This document shows positions 1-7,725 of a DNA stretch of 27,587 nucleotides, in pieces (position 1 is the first letter of the stretch; each line of letters starts with the position of its first letter). Both the position numbers and the translations under genes were made by a program. The DNA comes from a virus. A model generated the notes under the pieces. That model saw nothing but the letters and a program-made list of their open reading frames with translations, made no database searches and had not been told where the DNA came from. The stretch is taken from the IMG/VR virus record IMGVR_UViG_3300031957_001881, positions 1-27,587 of that record. One strand, given 5' to 3'.

Positions 1-1
1 T

Positions 2-952
2 GATCAAGATGCTTTAAACGAGTTTTACCGACAGTTTCCTAGAACTACAGAGCATGCTTTCAGAGATGAAAGTAAAAACAGTATCTTTAACTTAATGAAG
101 ATATACGAGCAGATAGACTACAACGAAGGTAGTAGACATGCTGCTCATACTACGACTGGAAGTTTTAGTTGGGTAAACGGTATTAAGGATTCTAAGGTGG
201 TTTTCCACCCAGATCCAGGTGGAAGATTTAAAGTTAGTTGGGTTCCCCCATCTCACTTACAAAATAAACAAATAATAAAAAATGGTGTTAAGTTCCCAGG
301 GAATGATCACGTTGGCGCGTTTGGCTGTGATAGTTATGATATTAGCGGTACTGTTGATGGCAAGGGTTCAAAAGGATCACTTCATGGACTAACAAAGTTT
401 TCTATGGAAGACGCGCCTTCGAGTACGTTTTTCTTAGAGTATATAGCAAGACCCCAAACCGCAGAAATATTTTTTGAAGATGTGTTAATGGCATTAGTAT
501 TTTATGGTATGCCTTTATTAGCAGAGAACAACAAGCCAAGACTACTGTACTATTTGCGCCGAAGAGGTTATAGAGGGTATAGCATGAACAGACCAGACAA
601 AACTTGGAAGAAGTTATCAGTTGCTGAAAAAGAAGTGGGTGGTATACCAAACTCAAGTGAAGATATTAAACAAGCTCACGCCTCAGCTATAGAGATGTAC
701 ATACAAGGACACGTAGGACATTTAGGTGAAGGTAATTACGGTACTGTTTACTTTAACGAGTTGTTAAACGACTGGGCTAAGTTTGATATAAACAAAAGAA
801 CAAAGCACGATGCTTCTATAAGCTCTGGTTTAGCTATTATGGCTTGCAACAGACATTTGTATGCCCCTAATGCTAAAGTAGAAAGAAAACCGTTAGACCT
901 GAATATATCTAAATACAACAACAAGGGATTTAATTCCGAAATAATAAAGTAA
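2..952 (+). CDS. Terminase large subunit, C-terminal nuclease part (5' truncated by window edge)
   Basis: The open frame runs from base 2, with no start in the window, to the TAA at 950-952, giving 316 residues. The first in-frame ATG, at 95, is internal because the upstream residues (DQDALNEFYRQFPRTTEHAF) already belong to the protein. This tail end of the ATPase and the region after it match the large terminase of crAss-like and Cellulophaga podoviruses as I remember them. Recognisable segments are GCDSYDISG, whose Asp (codon 329-331) suits the first acid of the RNase H-like nuclease, FFEDVLMALVFYGMP with a second acid, and HDASISSGLAIMA with a third (codon 809-811). The protein cuts and translocates genome DNA into the procapsid through the portal encoded next door. 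The Walker motifs lie outside the window. Family confidence is high; exact catalytic residues are inferred. Confidence 0.88.
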   Translation, partial: DQDALNEFYRQFPRTTEHAFRDESKNSIFNLMKIYEQIDYNEGSRHAAHTTTGSFSWVNGIKDSKVVFHPDPGGRFKVSWVPPSHLQNKQIIKNGVKFPGNDHVGAFGCDSYDISGTVDGKGSKGSLHGLTKFSMEDAPSSTFFLEYIARPQTAEIFFEDVLMALVFYGMPLLAENNKPRLLYYLRRRGYRGYSMNRPDKTWKKLSVAEKEVGGIPNSSEDIKQAHASAIEMYIQGHVGHLGEGNYGTVYFNELLNDWAKFDINKRTKHDASISSGLAIMACNRHLYAPNAKVERKPLDLNISKYNNKGFNSEIIK

Positions 953-955
953 AAT

Positions 956-3370
956 ATGGCTGAGTCAGTACATGTTAATTTTCCAAAGCAAAACGTTAGC
1001 GATGACGAAAAGAACTCTATTGAGTATGGAGAGAAAATTGCTAAAGCTATAAGCGCTGAGTGGTTTAGTAGAGAAACTAGCGCTAGTAGGTATACTACTA
1101 ATGCAAATGATTTTCATAAACTCAGGCTGTACGCTAGAGGAGAGCAGTCTATACAAAAATATAAAGATGAGTTATCTATTAACGGTGATTTATCGTATCT
1201 TAATTTAGATTGGACACCGGTACCTATTATATCTAAGTTTGTTGATATAGTTGTTAACGGTATAGCTGAAAGAACTTATGACGTAAAGGCTTTCTCTATA
1301 GACGCTGGTGGATCAGAAAAAAGAAACAATTTTATAGACACTGTTACTGGTGATATGCAAATGAAGGGGTTTGATAGCTCAATGATGCAGGAGTTAGGTG
1401 TTGATACTACACAAAGTAGCATGCAGGTTCTACCTGAATCAGATGAAGAGTTGCAGCTATATATGCAGTTGCAGTATAAGCAGGCTATCGAGATAGCGGA
1501 GGAGCAAGCTATTAGCGTTTTGCTAGAAGGAAATAACTATGAATTAATTAAGAAAAGATTTTTTCATGATTTAACAGTTTTAGGTATTGGAGTTGTTAAA
1601 ACAGGGTTTAATAAATCGGAAGGCGTCGTAGTGGATTATGTTGATCCAGCTAACGTCGTTTATTCTCACACTGAATCACCTTATTTTGAAGACATATATT
1701 ACGTTGGTGAAGTTAAAGCTTTACCGATCAACGAATTAGTCAGAGAGTTTCCTCACTTAACAGATAGTGAGATTGACGAAATTGTAAGCAAAAACAACAA
1801 GAATAATACTTATAGATATAATTCACGAAGTAGTCTTAGGGATGACAACATTGTGCATGTGCTTTATTTCAATTACAAAACCTACAATAGTGAGGTTTAT
1901 AAGATTAAGCAGACAGGAAGCGGAGGAGATAAAGCTATAGAAAAAACCGATAGGTTTAACCCTCCGGAAAACATGGACGGTAACTTCACTAGAGAAGCTA
2001 AGAAGCTGGAAGTTCTTTACGATGGGGTTATGGTTCTTGGTTGTGATAAAATACTTAAGTGGGAGTTGTCTAAAAACATGATTCGCTCTAAGAGTGATTT
2101 TAACAAAGTTAAAATGAACTACAGTATTGTAGCTCCTAGGATGTACAAAGGTAGAATCAAAAGTTTAGTTAGTAGAATAACTGGTTTTGCTGATATGATA
2201 CAGCTTACTCATCTCAAGCTACAGCAAGTTATGGCTAAGATGGTTCCAGATGGTGTTTATTTAGATGCAGATGGTTTAGCCGAAATTGATTTAGGTAATG
2301 GCACTAACTATAACCCACAGGAAGCTCTTAACATGTTCTTTCAAACTGGTAGTGTTATAGGTAGAAGCTTCACCTCTGAAGGTGACATGAACCCTGGTAA
2401 AGTACCTATTCAAGAAATACAGTCTAGTAGCAAAGGCGCTAAACTACAGTCTTTGATACAGACGTATAACTATTACTTGCAGATGATTCGTGATGTCACT
2501 GGTCTAAATGAAGCTAGAGACGGTAGTACACCTGATAAAAACGCTTTAGTTGGAATACAAAAAATAGCCGCAGCTAACTCTAATACAGCTACAAGGCATA
2601 TCCTGCAAGCTGGATTACTTCTTACAGCTGAAACAGCTGAAAAGTTATCATTAAGAATATCTGATGTCATAGAGTATTCACCTACTAAGAAAGCTTTTAT
2701 TGAGTCAATCGGGCACCGCAATGTAGCAAAATTAGAAGAGGTATCAGAACTGCATCTACACGATTTCGGTATTTTTATAGAACTATCTCCTGACGAAGAA
2801 GAAAAGCAGTTGCTAGAAAACAACGTTCAAATGGCTCTTCAACAAGGTGGAATTGAACTAGAAGACGCTATAGATATTAGAGAAGTAAAAAACTTAAAGT
2901 TAGCCAATCAGCTACTAAAGATAAGGCGTAACAAAAAAATAGAACGTGACAGACAGCAACAGCTAGAAAACATACAGGCTCAAACACAGTCTAACCAAGC
3001 CGCTGCTCAAGCTTCAGCTCAAGCAGAAGTTCAAAAGCAATCCGCTATTACACAGAGTAAAGTTCAACTGCTTCAAGCTCAATCACAGGCTGACGCTCAA
3101 AAGTTACAGTTAGAGATGGCTGCTAAAAAAGAACTTATGGGACTTGAGTTTCAGTACAACATGCAGTTGAAAGGTATTGAGGTTAGTGGGCTCAAAGATA
3201 GAGAGAGCCAAAAGGAAGATAGAAAAGACGAAAGAACAAAGATACAAGCATCCCAACAAAGCGAACTTATAGACCAAAGAAAAAGCGGAAAACCACCTAA
3301 AAAGTTTGAATCCGCAGGTAATGATACTATAGGTGGTGGATTTGGCTTAGAAGCCTTTGGGGCGCAGTAA
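956..3370 (+). CDS. Portal protein
   Basis: This 804-residue protein starts 3 bases after the terminase stop (AAAATATGG), with no Shine-Dalgarno. Its position between terminase and capsid genes, its length and its layout fit the dodecameric portal of crAss-like phages, which forms the DNA channel at one capsid vertex. The N-terminal half is mixed alpha/beta. Residues near 390-520 contain the helix-rich segment around MAKMVPDGVYLDADGLAEI and QEIQSSSKGAKLQSLIQTYN, followed by GLNEARDGSTPDKNALVG, a pattern I associate with portal stem/clip regions of this group. From about 650 to 775 the protein becomes a Gln/Ala-rich coiled coil (many QAQ and QSQ runs), probably the barrel or tail-side extension. 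It ends in a Gly/Phe-rich tip. There is no sign of truncation. Assignment rests on context plus family resemblance. Confidence 0.85.
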   Translation: MAESVHVNFPKQNVSDDEKNSIEYGEKIAKAISAEWFSRETSASRYTTNANDFHKLRLYARGEQSIQKYKDELSINGDLSYLNLDWTPVPIISKFVDIVVNGIAERTYDVKAFSIDAGGSEKRNNFIDTVTGDMQMKGFDSSMMQELGVDTTQSSMQVLPESDEELQLYMQLQYKQAIEIAEEQAISVLLEGNNYELIKKRFFHDLTVLGIGVVKTGFNKSEGVVVDYVDPANVVYSHTESPYFEDIYYVGEVKALPINELVREFPHLTDSEIDEIVSKNNKNNTYRYNSRSSLRDDNIVHVLYFNYKTYNSEVYKIKQTGSGGDKAIEKTDRFNPPENMDGNFTREAKKLEVLYDGVMVLGCDKILKWELSKNMIRSKSDFNKVKMNYSIVAPRMYKGRIKSLVSRITGFADMIQLTHLKLQQVMAKMVPDGVYLDADGLAEIDLGNGTNYNPQEALNMFFQTGSVIGRSFTSEGDMNPGKVPIQEIQSSSKGAKLQSLIQTYNYYLQMIRDVTGLNEARDGSTPDKNALVGIQKIAAANSNTATRHILQAGLLLTAETAEKLSLRISDVIEYSPTKKAFIESIGHRNVAKLEEVSELHLHDFGIFIELSPDEEEKQLLENNVQMALQQGGIELEDAIDIREVKNLKLANQLLKIRRNKKIERDRQQQLENIQAQTQSNQAAAQASAQAEVQKQSAITQSKVQLLQAQSQADAQKLQLEMAAKKELMGLEFQYNMQLKGIEVSGLKDRESQKEDRKDERTKIQASQQSELIDQRKSGKPPKKFESAGNDTIGGGFGLEAFGAQ

Positions 3371-3383
3371 ATTATTAAATAAC

Positions 3384-3401
3384 TATTATATTATATTATG
3401 G
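3384..3401 (+). promoter_or_regulatory. A/T leader at the scaffold-like gene start (copy 1)
   Basis: The same 18-base sequence as at 6094-6111, again ending on the start codon (ATG at 3398). It fills most of the 27-base gap after the portal gene. Its role in translation start or promotion is inferred only. Confidence 0.4.
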
Positions 3402-4561
3402 AAGAAGTAAAAAACGAAGAAGTGATCGAAGAGGTTACTCAAGAAACACCTCAAGAAGAGGTTGCTGAGGAGCAGAAACCCGAGGTAGATTTAAGTAAAT
3501 TTGAAAGCAAAGATGATGATGACGTCATTAAAATAGATTTAAGTAAACCAATAGAAACAGAATCAGAAACAGTAGATGAGAACCAAACTGATCTCGAAGA
3601 AGTTGTTGCAGAAGTTACACAAGAAGAGAACGCTAGCGATGAGGTACCAACCCTTGAGGAAATTACCGATGAGGAAACTGTCACAGAAGAAGAAGTAATA
3701 GAAGCCCTTGACGCTAATGAAGAGTCAGGGAAAGCTATACCAGAAAACGTTCAGAAGTTGCTAAACTTTATGGATGAAACAGGTGGAGACCTAGAAGACT
3801 ACGTTAAGCTAAATAAAGACACTAGTAATTTAAGTGATCAAGATGCTTTACGGGAGTACTACCAAAGAACTAAACCTCATCTAGCTTCAGATGAAATTGA
3901 TTTTCTTATAGAAGATGGATTTTCATATGATGAAGATATAGATGATGAAAGAGATATTAAACGTAAAAAATTGGCCCTCAAAGAGCAAGTTGCCGAGGCC
4001 AAGACCTACTTAGACGGGCAAAAGTCTAAATATTACGAAGAGATTAAAGCTGGAAGCAAACTCACAGGTGAGCAGCAGAAGGCAATTGATTTCTTCAACC
4101 GATACAATAAAGAGTCAGAGCAGACTAATCAAGCTGTCAAACGTAGTAGTGATGTTTTTGAACAAAAGACTAATAATCTTTTTAACGACAAATTCAAAGG
4201 TTTTGAATACAACGTCGGAGAAAAAAAATATCGATTCAACGTTAAGGATGTCGATGGTGTGAAAGCTAAGCAGAGTGATATAAACAATTTCATGTCAAAG
4301 TTTGTCGATGAAAATAAATCGCTTTCAGATGCTAAAGGATACCACAAGGCGTTGTATACAGCGATGAATTCCGATGCAGTTGCTCAACATTTCTATGAAC
4401 AAGGAAAAGCCGATGCACTGAAAGACAGTGTTCGGAAGTCGAAAAATATTGATATGGATCCCAGAGGTTCACATAAAGAAACGACTACCGGCGGCATGAA
4501 AGTTCGAGTGTTAGGTGATGATTCTGCCTCTTTTAAGTTCAAAATGAAAAATAAAAAATAA
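3398..4561 (+). CDS. Acidic scaffold-like capsid assembly protein
   Basis: This 387-residue protein lies directly upstream of the capsid gene, where tailed phages usually encode their scaffold. The first ~110 residues are extremely acidic (runs of Glu, and DDDD near residue 40) and look disordered. Residues ~125-260 are helical, with charged coiled-coil character (KRKKLALKEQVAEAKTYLDG). The C terminus is short and basic (FKFKMKNKK), as in scaffolds that bind the shell through a basic tail. The acidic N-terminal arm plus helical core plus basic tail fits an internal scaffold that is lost or degraded before packaging. No protease motif was seen in it. The start at 3398 follows a 27-base A/T-rich leader and has no Shine-Dalgarno. 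The function is inferred from position and composition, not from sequence identity. Confidence 0.65.
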   Translation: MEEVKNEEVIEEVTQETPQEEVAEEQKPEVDLSKFESKDDDDVIKIDLSKPIETESETVDENQTDLEEVVAEVTQEENASDEVPTLEEITDEETVTEEEVIEALDANEESGKAIPENVQKLLNFMDETGGDLEDYVKLNKDTSNLSDQDALREYYQRTKPHLASDEIDFLIEDGFSYDEDIDDERDIKRKKLALKEQVAEAKTYLDGQKSKYYEEIKAGSKLTGEQQKAIDFFNRYNKESEQTNQAVKRSSDVFEQKTNNLFNDKFKGFEYNVGEKKYRFNVKDVDGVKAKQSDINNFMSKFVDENKSLSDAKGYHKALYTAMNSDAVAQHFYEQGKADALKDSVRKSKNIDMDPRGSHKETTTGGMKVRVLGDDSASFKFKMKNKK

Positions 4562-4581
4562 CAATTTAAAAATTAAGAAAA

Positions 4582-6033
4582 ATGGCAATTACACCTGCAA
4601 CTCAGACAAGAGCCGGTGCTGTAAAGACAGCTCTATCTGAGAATTATTTAGACATCCAAAATAATGGATGGGCGCAGCAATACCTTCCAGATCTAATGGA
4701 AAAGGAAGCCGAAGTGTTCGGTAAAAGAACAATCTCTGGTTTTCTCGCTCAAGTTGGAGCTGAAGAAGCTATGGCTGCAGACCAAGTTATTTGGTCAGAA
4801 CAAGGTCGATTACACCTTTCATACAAAGGAACAATCGGAACAAACACAGTTAGTACTATTCAATTAGATACTGATATTGACGATCAAGACGTAGGAACCA
4901 CTCACGGTGTTCGCGTTGGAGATACTATTTTGGTAGCTTCTTCCGCTCTCACGGTTCAGTGTTACGTTTCTCAAATCAATTCAGATACTGGTGGTGGACA
5001 GAACACTGGGTCAACAGACTTTATCACAGCTGTGCCTTACTCTCATGAGCATCTTGACGATGCTGGTTTTGGAGCTGATGACGCTGTTACTGTACTAGTT
5101 TATGGTTCAGAGCACGCAAAAGGAACTGCTGGTAAAGTTGGGTCTAACGAGCCTTCTTTTACTACATTTACCAACAAACCAATTATCATGAAAGATATGT
5201 ACCAGGTTTCTGGTTCTGATGTTTCTCAAGTTGGTTGGGTGGAAGTTTCTGGTGAAGATGGGCAAAACGGTTACTACTGGTACCTAAAAGCTGAAGGAGA
5301 TACTCGCTCTCGTTTTATGGACTACGTTGAAATGGCGATGATTGAGTCTGAAAAAGCTGCTGTTGCTTCTATTGCTCTTAGCGGTGCTAATGACGTTAAT
5401 GAACTCCAAGGTACTGAAGGTTTATTCGCGGCTATTGAGTCACGTGGTCACCAGTCTTCTGGTATTACCGGTGTTAACGCGGCTACTGATTTAGCTGAAT
5501 TTGACGCAATTTTAGCTGAGTTTGATAAGAACGGTGCTATTGAAGAAAACATGCTTTTCCTTAACCGAGCTACATCACTAGCTATGGATGACATGCTCGC
5601 TTCAATGAATTCCTACGGTGCTGGTGGTACTTCTTACGGAGTATTTGACAACTCTGAGGACATGGCTCTAAACCTTGGTTTCTCAGGTTTCCGTCGCGGA
5701 TCATACGATTTTTACAAGTCTGACTTCCGCTACTTGAACGATCTAGCTACACGTGGTGGTATTAACGCTAGAAACACCGCTGGTGCTGTTCGTGGTGTGG
5801 TTATTCCAGCTGGGGTATCCTCTGTGTATGACGATGTTTTAGGCAGAAATCTCAAGCGTCCTTTCTTACACACCCGTTTCAGAGCTTCAGCTACTGAGTC
5901 ACGTAAAATGAAGACTTGGACTACTGGTTCTGTTGGAGCAGTTACATCTGATCTTGACGCGATGACAGTGAACTTCCTAACTGAGCGATGCTTAGTTGTA
6001 CAGGGAGCAAACAACTTTATGTTGTTGAACTAA
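4582..6033 (+). CDS. Major capsid protein (HK97-fold type, inferred)
   Basis: This 483-residue protein follows the scaffold-like gene by 20 bases and starts after AATTAAGAAAAATGG. The N terminus (SENYLDIQNNGWAQQYLPDL, EAEVFGKRTISGFLAQVG) resembles capsid proteins of crAss-like and related Bacteroidota phages, which have the HK97 fold. Features that fit are the N-terminal helix, the central segment with DYVEMAMIESEKAAVASIAL, the GTSYGVFDNSEDMALNLGF region, and the C-terminal FLTERCLVVQGANNFMLLN strand. Codon choice differs from its neighbours, using more C- and G-ending codons (for example GGT, CGC, AAC), as expected for the most highly expressed phage gene. A strong hairpin stands 17 bases after the stop. 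The assignment is secure from context; the fold is inferred. Confidence 0.85.
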   Translation: MAITPATQTRAGAVKTALSENYLDIQNNGWAQQYLPDLMEKEAEVFGKRTISGFLAQVGAEEAMAADQVIWSEQGRLHLSYKGTIGTNTVSTIQLDTDIDDQDVGTTHGVRVGDTILVASSALTVQCYVSQINSDTGGGQNTGSTDFITAVPYSHEHLDDAGFGADDAVTVLVYGSEHAKGTAGKVGSNEPSFTTFTNKPIIMKDMYQVSGSDVSQVGWVEVSGEDGQNGYYWYLKAEGDTRSRFMDYVEMAMIESEKAAVASIALSGANDVNELQGTEGLFAAIESRGHQSSGITGVNAATDLAEFDAILAEFDKNGAIEENMLFLNRATSLAMDDMLASMNSYGAGGTSYGVFDNSEDMALNLGFSGFRRGSYDFYKSDFRYLNDLATRGGINARNTAGAVRGVVIPAGVSSVYDDVLGRNLKRPFLHTRFRASATESRKMKTWTTGSVGAVTSDLDAMTVNFLTERCLVVQGANNFMLLN

Positions 6034-6050
6034 GATAAGTATATTTGGTG

Positions 6051-6094
6051 AAACTACCTCTCCTTCGGGAGGGGTAGTTTTATATTAATTTTTT
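6051..6094 (+). terminator. Rho-independent-like terminator after the capsid gene
   Basis: A 13-bp stem (6051-6063 with 6068-6080) closes on a TTCG tetraloop at 6064-6067. Twelve pairs are Watson-Crick and one is G-T. It is followed by a T-rich stretch (TATATTAATTTTTT, 6081-6094). It lies 17 bases past the capsid stop and just before the next gene's leader, so it could end or protect the abundant capsid mRNA. Confidence 0.8.
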
Positions 6095-6111
6095 ATTATA
6101 TTATATTATGG
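6094..6111 (+). promoter_or_regulatory. A/T leader at a gene start, identical to the one before the scaffold-like gene
   Basis: The 18 bases TATTATATTATATTATGG, containing the ATG at 6108, are identical to 3384-3401 at the start of the scaffold-like gene. No Shine-Dalgarno is present. The element may be an unstructured translation-initiation leader or contain a promoter -10-like sequence; the sequence alone does not decide. Confidence 0.4.
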
Positions 6112-6965
6112 CTAAAAAGCAAACAAAAAAAGTAGAGGTCAAAGAACCTTATGTAGAAGAACCAGTTGTGGTTGAAGAAGCTCCTAAAGAAATCTACGTG
6201 GAGCCTAAGACAAAACGAGTGGAACCGAAAAATCCAAGATCTGAAGATGGATGGGAAATCAAAGATAGAATCTATCACTTAAAAGGCAAAACACCTTTAT
6301 CAAAGTTATTAAAGGGTAGTAACACCTACTGGTTTGACCAAGAAAAAGGTTACGAAAGAGAAGTTAAGTACTGTTCTAACCAGACAACTTGTTTTGTTGA
6401 TGAGATGAAAGGAGATCAAAGATTAGAGCATATTATATTTAGAAACGGCAATTTAGCCGTTCCAAAAAACAAAGTGGTGCTACAAAAACTTCTTTCGTTA
6501 TACCACCCGCTAAAAGATGTTATATACGAAGAGCATAAACCATCTGTTATAGCGGAAAACCAAGTTGACAAAATAGAGCTTGAGATAGAAGCCTTAAACT
6601 CAGCAATTAACATGGATATTGACATGGCTGAAGCAGTCATGAGAGTAGAACTTGGCTCTAGAGTGTCTAACATGAGTTCTAAGGAGCTTAAACGTGATTT
6701 GTTATTGTATGCTAAGAAAAACCCTAAACTGTTCTTAGAATTAGTTAATGATGAAAACGTGGTACTTAGAAACTTTGGTATCAAAGCTACAGAAATGGGG
6801 ATTATCAAACTATCCTCTGATCAAAGAACGTTCTCATGGGGAAGTAATGACAGAAAGTTAATGACAGTTCCTTTTGATGAGCACCCGTATTCAGCTTTAG
6901 CTCAGTGGTTTAAGACTGATGAGGGAATGGAGATATACTCCAATATAGAGAAACGATTAAATTAA
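6108..6965 (+). CDS. Conserved phage structural protein next to the capsid gene, function unknown
   Basis: This 285-residue protein has a low-complexity N terminus of ~45 residues with alternating Lys and Glu/Val/Pro (KKQTKKVEVKEPYVEEP), probably disordered. It then has a compact region (GWEIKDRIYHLKGKTPLSKL, WFDQEKGYEREVKYCSNQT, FVDEMKGDQRLEHIIFRNG) that I recall from the capsid-proximal gene of many marine Bacteroidota phages without a known role. The C-terminal half is helical. It sits between two TTCG hairpins, so it may be a separately controlled transcript. It could be a capsid auxiliary, a vertex protein or a head-completion protein. No enzymatic motif was seen. The start ATG at 6108 is fixed by the duplicated A/T leader. 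Confidence 0.6.
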   Translation: MAKKQTKKVEVKEPYVEEPVVVEEAPKEIYVEPKTKRVEPKNPRSEDGWEIKDRIYHLKGKTPLSKLLKGSNTYWFDQEKGYEREVKYCSNQTTCFVDEMKGDQRLEHIIFRNGNLAVPKNKVVLQKLLSLYHPLKDVIYEEHKPSVIAENQVDKIELEIEALNSAINMDIDMAEAVMRVELGSRVSNMSSKELKRDLLLYAKKNPKLFLELVNDENVVLRNFGIKATEMGIIKLSSDQRTFSWGSNDRKLMTVPFDEHPYSALAQWFKTDEGMEIYSNIEKRLN

Positions 6966-6981
6966 TAATCAAAAATGGTGA

Positions 6982-7007
6982 TGCAACTACCCTTCGGGGT
7001 GGTTGCA
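6982..7007 (+). terminator. TTCG-loop hairpin in the gap before the adaptor gene
   Basis: An 11-bp stem (6982-6992 with 6997-7007, one G-T pair) closes on TTCG at 6993-6996. Unlike the hairpin after the capsid gene it is followed by an A-rich run, not a T run. It may therefore be a weak terminator, an RNA-stabilising or processing structure, or an element acting on the other strand. It shares the ACTACC/GGTxGTT stem core with the hairpin at 6051-6080. Confidence 0.6.
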
Positions 7008-7026
7008 AAACTACAAAAAAAGAATT

Positions 7027-7722
7027 ATGGCAATAAGTGTAGATAGAGTGTATCAAACAGTGTTAGCGTTAGCTAATAAAGAACAACGAGGTTACATAAC
7101 TCCGCAGGAGTTTAACTTATTCGCCAATCACGCTCAGAACTCAATATTTGAGCAGTACTTCTATGATCTAAACCAGTTCTACAGAATACCAAGTAACAAC
7201 AGCGTTATATCAGACCCTAGGGATATTATAGAAGAAAAAGTGTCTGTGTTTAAGAAAATGTGGGGTGGAGAGCTTATAGATTTCCCAGACGTAGAAGACT
7301 TGCACAAAGTAGAAAGTGTATGGGCTGAAGATGAAAGCAAACAAATAGCGTTAGCTGAAGAGCTCAGCTCGCTTGAAGAGTACTACTTACGTAATTCATC
7401 GAAACTCACTGAACCTTCAGTTAAAAGACCTGTGTATATCCTAGCTGGAGGCAAGATGTCTGTATACCCTGTACCGTATAAAGTCCAAGTTAGCTACATT
7501 AGAACACCTAAAAACCCTAACTGGACGTATGTAATAGTTAACAACCAAGCCTTATGGAATCCTGGTGCTCAAGATAAGCAAGACTTTGAGTTACACCCTT
7601 CGGAAGAGAAAAACCTAGTTACAAAAATCCTTCAATTAGCTGGTGTAGCTATTAAGGATTACAACATGGTTCAAGTAGCTGCTCAAGAAGAGCTCAAAAG
7701 TATTCAACAAGAAAAATCATAA
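7027..7722 (+). CDS. Head-tail adaptor/connector-type structural protein
   Basis: I place the start at the ATG at 7027 (AAAAAAAGAATTATGGCA), giving 231 residues. A longer frame beginning with TTG at 7003 would start inside the hairpin and is unlikely. The N terminus (MAISVDRVYQTVLALANKEQ, RGYITPQEFNLFANHAQNSI) resembles a protein conserved in marine Bacteroidota podoviruses next to the ring proteins. The rest is mixed helix and strand, with KRPVYILAGGKMSVYPVPYK and a helical C terminus rich in Glu/Gln. Position between the capsid-proximal gene and the P22 gp4-like protein suggests a connector ring or tail-completion protein. It ends 3 bases before the next start. No enzymatic motif was seen, and the exact ring position is unknown. 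Confidence 0.6.
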   Translation: MAISVDRVYQTVLALANKEQRGYITPQEFNLFANHAQNSIFEQYFYDLNQFYRIPSNNSVISDPRDIIEEKVSVFKKMWGGELIDFPDVEDLHKVESVWAEDESKQIALAEELSSLEEYYLRNSSKLTEPSVKRPVYILAGGKMSVYPVPYKVQVSYIRTPKNPNWTYVIVNNQALWNPGAQDKQDFELHPSEEKNLVTKILQLAGVAIKDYNMVQVAAQEELKSIQQEKS

Positions 7723-7725
7723 TAG

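Noticed and set aside
1-3850. A 16-base identical match (TGATCAAGATGCTTTA) between 1-16 in the terminase and 3835-3850 in the scaffold-like gene, both in frame as DQDAL.
   Set aside because: The match ends where the proteins diverge and the two proteins are otherwise unrelated. Chance with similar codon use is the simplest explanation, although a small recombination site cannot be excluded.
7003-7026. An upstream TTG start adding 8 residues to the adaptor gene.
   Set aside because: It lies inside the TTCG hairpin, while the ATG at 7027 follows an A-rich leader and begins the recognisable MAISVDRVYQ.
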